Below are positions 20,541 through 22,002 of a DNA stretch of 22,002 nt, in pieces. The position numbers were made by a program, and so were the translations under genes. Where the stretch lies: positions 22,948 to 44,949 of the IMG/VR virus record IMGVR_UViG_3300030380_000254; one strand, written 5' to 3'. How positions within the stretch are numbered: the stretch's first letter is position 1; every line of letters begins with the position of its first letter. The notes under the pieces were generated by a model. The model saw nothing but the letters and a program-made list of their open reading frames with translations, searched no databases and was not told the DNA's origin. Source of the DNA: a virus.

Positions 20541-22002
20541 CTATGAGAATATCCGTGCTAACCAGTTGCCTACACCCCTTGCAAGAGCATCTTTCTGTTT
20601 CTTATCGTACAAGGCTTCCGAGTTTGCATACTGCATAGCCAATGAGCCAAGGTCGTGGTCACGAGCGAGGGCTGACTCACTCTTCTGAAAGTTCCACGAA
20701 GCGTTGTCGCGATACATTTGCCACAGGTTATTTAAAGCGTTCTGATTCGCGTTGTACTCGTTCTGTACGTTGATACGGTTTGTTTCATTTTGCAGGGCTG
20801 TGTTTGATGTATTAACCTCGCGTCTCCAGACGGCGTTCGATTGGTCGACTGCGAATTGCATCTGCGAATTGAACTTGTCCCGCGAATCTCGCAGGGTAGC
20901 CCCAAACTGTGTCATCGAGTTTGCCTCAGATACGTTGAACTGTTGCATAGATGAGTTGCGGTTTGCATTGGTTGTTTCGACTTGTGCGCCTAGTTCAGCA
21001 AAGAACTCTTCTACCTGCAACTCGTTCTTAGCGTTGAACTGTTGACGGGCGTTCTCTTCGGCTGTGTCCTTGAATAGACCCTGCAATAGCCCTTGATATG
21101 TTAATGTATCACTTTTTTGCTGATTGTCAAGATTCTTCAGGTCGATAGACAGGAACGCCTGTGCGTTAGTAACTTCAGCCTTGAGGCGATTGTTTAGGTT
21201 TGCAGTGTCCATTGCAGCGACTGTTGCGGCATTACGCAGGGCTGTCTGCTGCTTATTGTTCAGGTTGGTTAGTTGGATAGCTGCGTACTTGTTAGCATCC
21301 TGTGCGGCAATCTGAACCCCCGACTCCATGAGGGCTGTGGTGATAGCTGCTGCAGCCATTGACGATGCGCCAAGGCCGCGCTGCTGCATGACGGCATTTA
21401 CTTTGCGAACTGCTGGGGATGCCCAAGGCGGCATTGGTCCACCCGACTGAAGCGAACTCATCAGTTGCCCAAGCTGGTACTGAACGGTTGCTTGAGGGTC
21501 AAGGGTGTCAGTTTGTGCTGTAGCTAAAGCCCCTGCGGATAACTGACCTTGAACGTTTGTCGGGTCGACATAGGGGCCTGTAGGGGTTAGTTGTGCGGCT
21601 TGTGCGCCACCTAACTGCTGAAGTTCGGGTATGTTTTCTGATGTGGTCGCAATCTGACCCACTTGTGCTGCAGGAGCTTGGGGAACAGTGGTGGTTATGC
21701 CCACCATTGGAGCCTGAGACACCGCTGTTGTAGGTGCAACTCCTAATTGACCAGACTGAGTTCCCAGCAACTCCGCCTGTTGAACCTGCTGCTGAGTTGT
21801 TGTTGCAGCAGGAAGTCCAGCACCTGCAAGGGTTCCAACTTCAGTTTCTAGCTGCTGGTCAGTTGTTATTGTTTTAGCCACGGTGTTACTTCCTTGGTTA
21901 CTTGCTTGATTAGCTGTGTTTGTCTGCGCTGTAAAATAATTTTTAGCTACCTCAACTCGTGTTCCATCTGCTTTAAATGCAAATATGTTTCCGGGGTTTG
22001 GA
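20541..22002 (-). CDS. Ala/Asn/Gln-rich virion or tail protein, 5' end beyond window
   Basis: The frame is open from the TAG at 20541 to the window edge, so the gene is probably cut at its 5' end. The 40 codons above the GTG at 21881 (including FAFKADGTRVEVAKNYFTAQ) look coding. AAGGA lies 9 bases before that GTG, so a 446-residue form starting there cannot be excluded. The N-terminal part is Gln/Thr/Ala-rich and probably extended. From about residue 160 of the GTG form, the sequence is long helices rich in Ala, Asn and Gln (RNAATVAAMDTANLNNRL), coiled-coil-like and without membrane segments. The composition is typical of elongated tail or internal structural proteins. It is the first visible gene of the late operon. 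Confidence 0.78.
   Translation of the reverse strand, partial: PNPGNIFAFKADGTRVEVAKNYFTAQTNTANQASNQGSNTVAKTITTDQQLETEVGTLAGAGLPAATTTQQQVQQAELLGTQSGQLGVAPTTAVSQAPMVGITTTVPQAPAAQVGQIATTSENIPELQQLGGAQAAQLTPTGPYVDPTNVQGQLSAGALATAQTDTLDPQATVQYQLGQLMSSLQSGGPMPPWASPAVRKVNAVMQQRGLGASSMAAAAITTALMESGVQIAAQDANKYAAIQLTNLNNKQQTALRNAATVAAMDTANLNNRLKAEVTNAQAFLSIDLKNLDNQQKSDTLTYQGLLQGLFKDTAEENARQQFNAKNELQVEEFFAELGAQVETTNANRNSSMQQFNVSEANSMTQFGATLRDSRDKFNSQMQFAVDQSNAVWRREVNTSNTALQNETNRINVQNEYNANQNALNNLWQMYRDNASWNFQKSESALARDHDLGSLAMQYANSEALYDKKQKDALARGVGNWLARIFS

Noticed and set aside
1-22002. tRNA genes, integrase, attachment sites, insertion sequences
   Set aside because: Nothing recognisable was found by eye. 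Genes are too tightly packed to leave room for most of these.

Overview
The window looks like part of a lytic marine podovirus-type phage genome, most likely of the HMO-2011 kind known from marine Alphaproteobacteria. Three things point there: a family A DNA polymerase carrying a DnaJ-type zinc finger, a packed set of T7-like replication and nucleotide genes, and very large internal virion proteins. The host is inferred from recalled family resemblance, not from any search. Genes are tightly packed, mostly with ATGA, TGATG or TAATG stop/start overlaps. No stretch over 300 bases lacks a gene; the longest gaps are 558-690 and 1254-1380, and both hold regulatory signals. I see no integrase, transposase, tRNA, CRISPR array or recognisable defence system.

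Left block (1-1253, minus strand): six small early-type genes read leftward. They include a ribbon-helix-helix candidate regulator and a zinc-ribbon protein cut by the window edge. A Rho-independent terminator (625-659) and a sigma70-like promoter (592-620) divide the block into two transcription units. Positions 1254-1380 are a divergent control region.

Middle block (1381-12335, plus strand): the replication and nucleotide-metabolism operon. In order it holds a zinc-finger/TOPRIM primase, a DnaB-like helicase, a small unknown gene, the 3'-5' exonuclease and polymerase halves of a split PolA, a conserved unknown that may be a DNA-binding accessory protein, a Cas4/RecB-like nuclease with a four-cysteine set, an unknown, a T7 endonuclease I-like resolvase, an unknown, MazG, a DUF3310 protein, a zinc ribbon, a B12-dependent class II ribonucleotide reductase, two small membrane proteins, a possible PD-(D/E)XK protein and a small unknown. 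Together these would copy phage DNA, break down or recycle nucleotides, make dNTPs and resolve branched DNA. An internal promoter sits at the end of the polymerase gene.

Right block (12319-22002, minus strand): a late virion operon read leftward from beyond the right edge. It holds a tail/virion protein cut by the edge, two small structural-type proteins, a 702-residue and a 1608-residue internal/ejection-type protein, and a short Met/Gly-rich protein. Capsid, portal and packaging genes are not in the window. The plus and minus operons converge at about 12.33 kb, and each appears to terminate inside coding sequence of the other.
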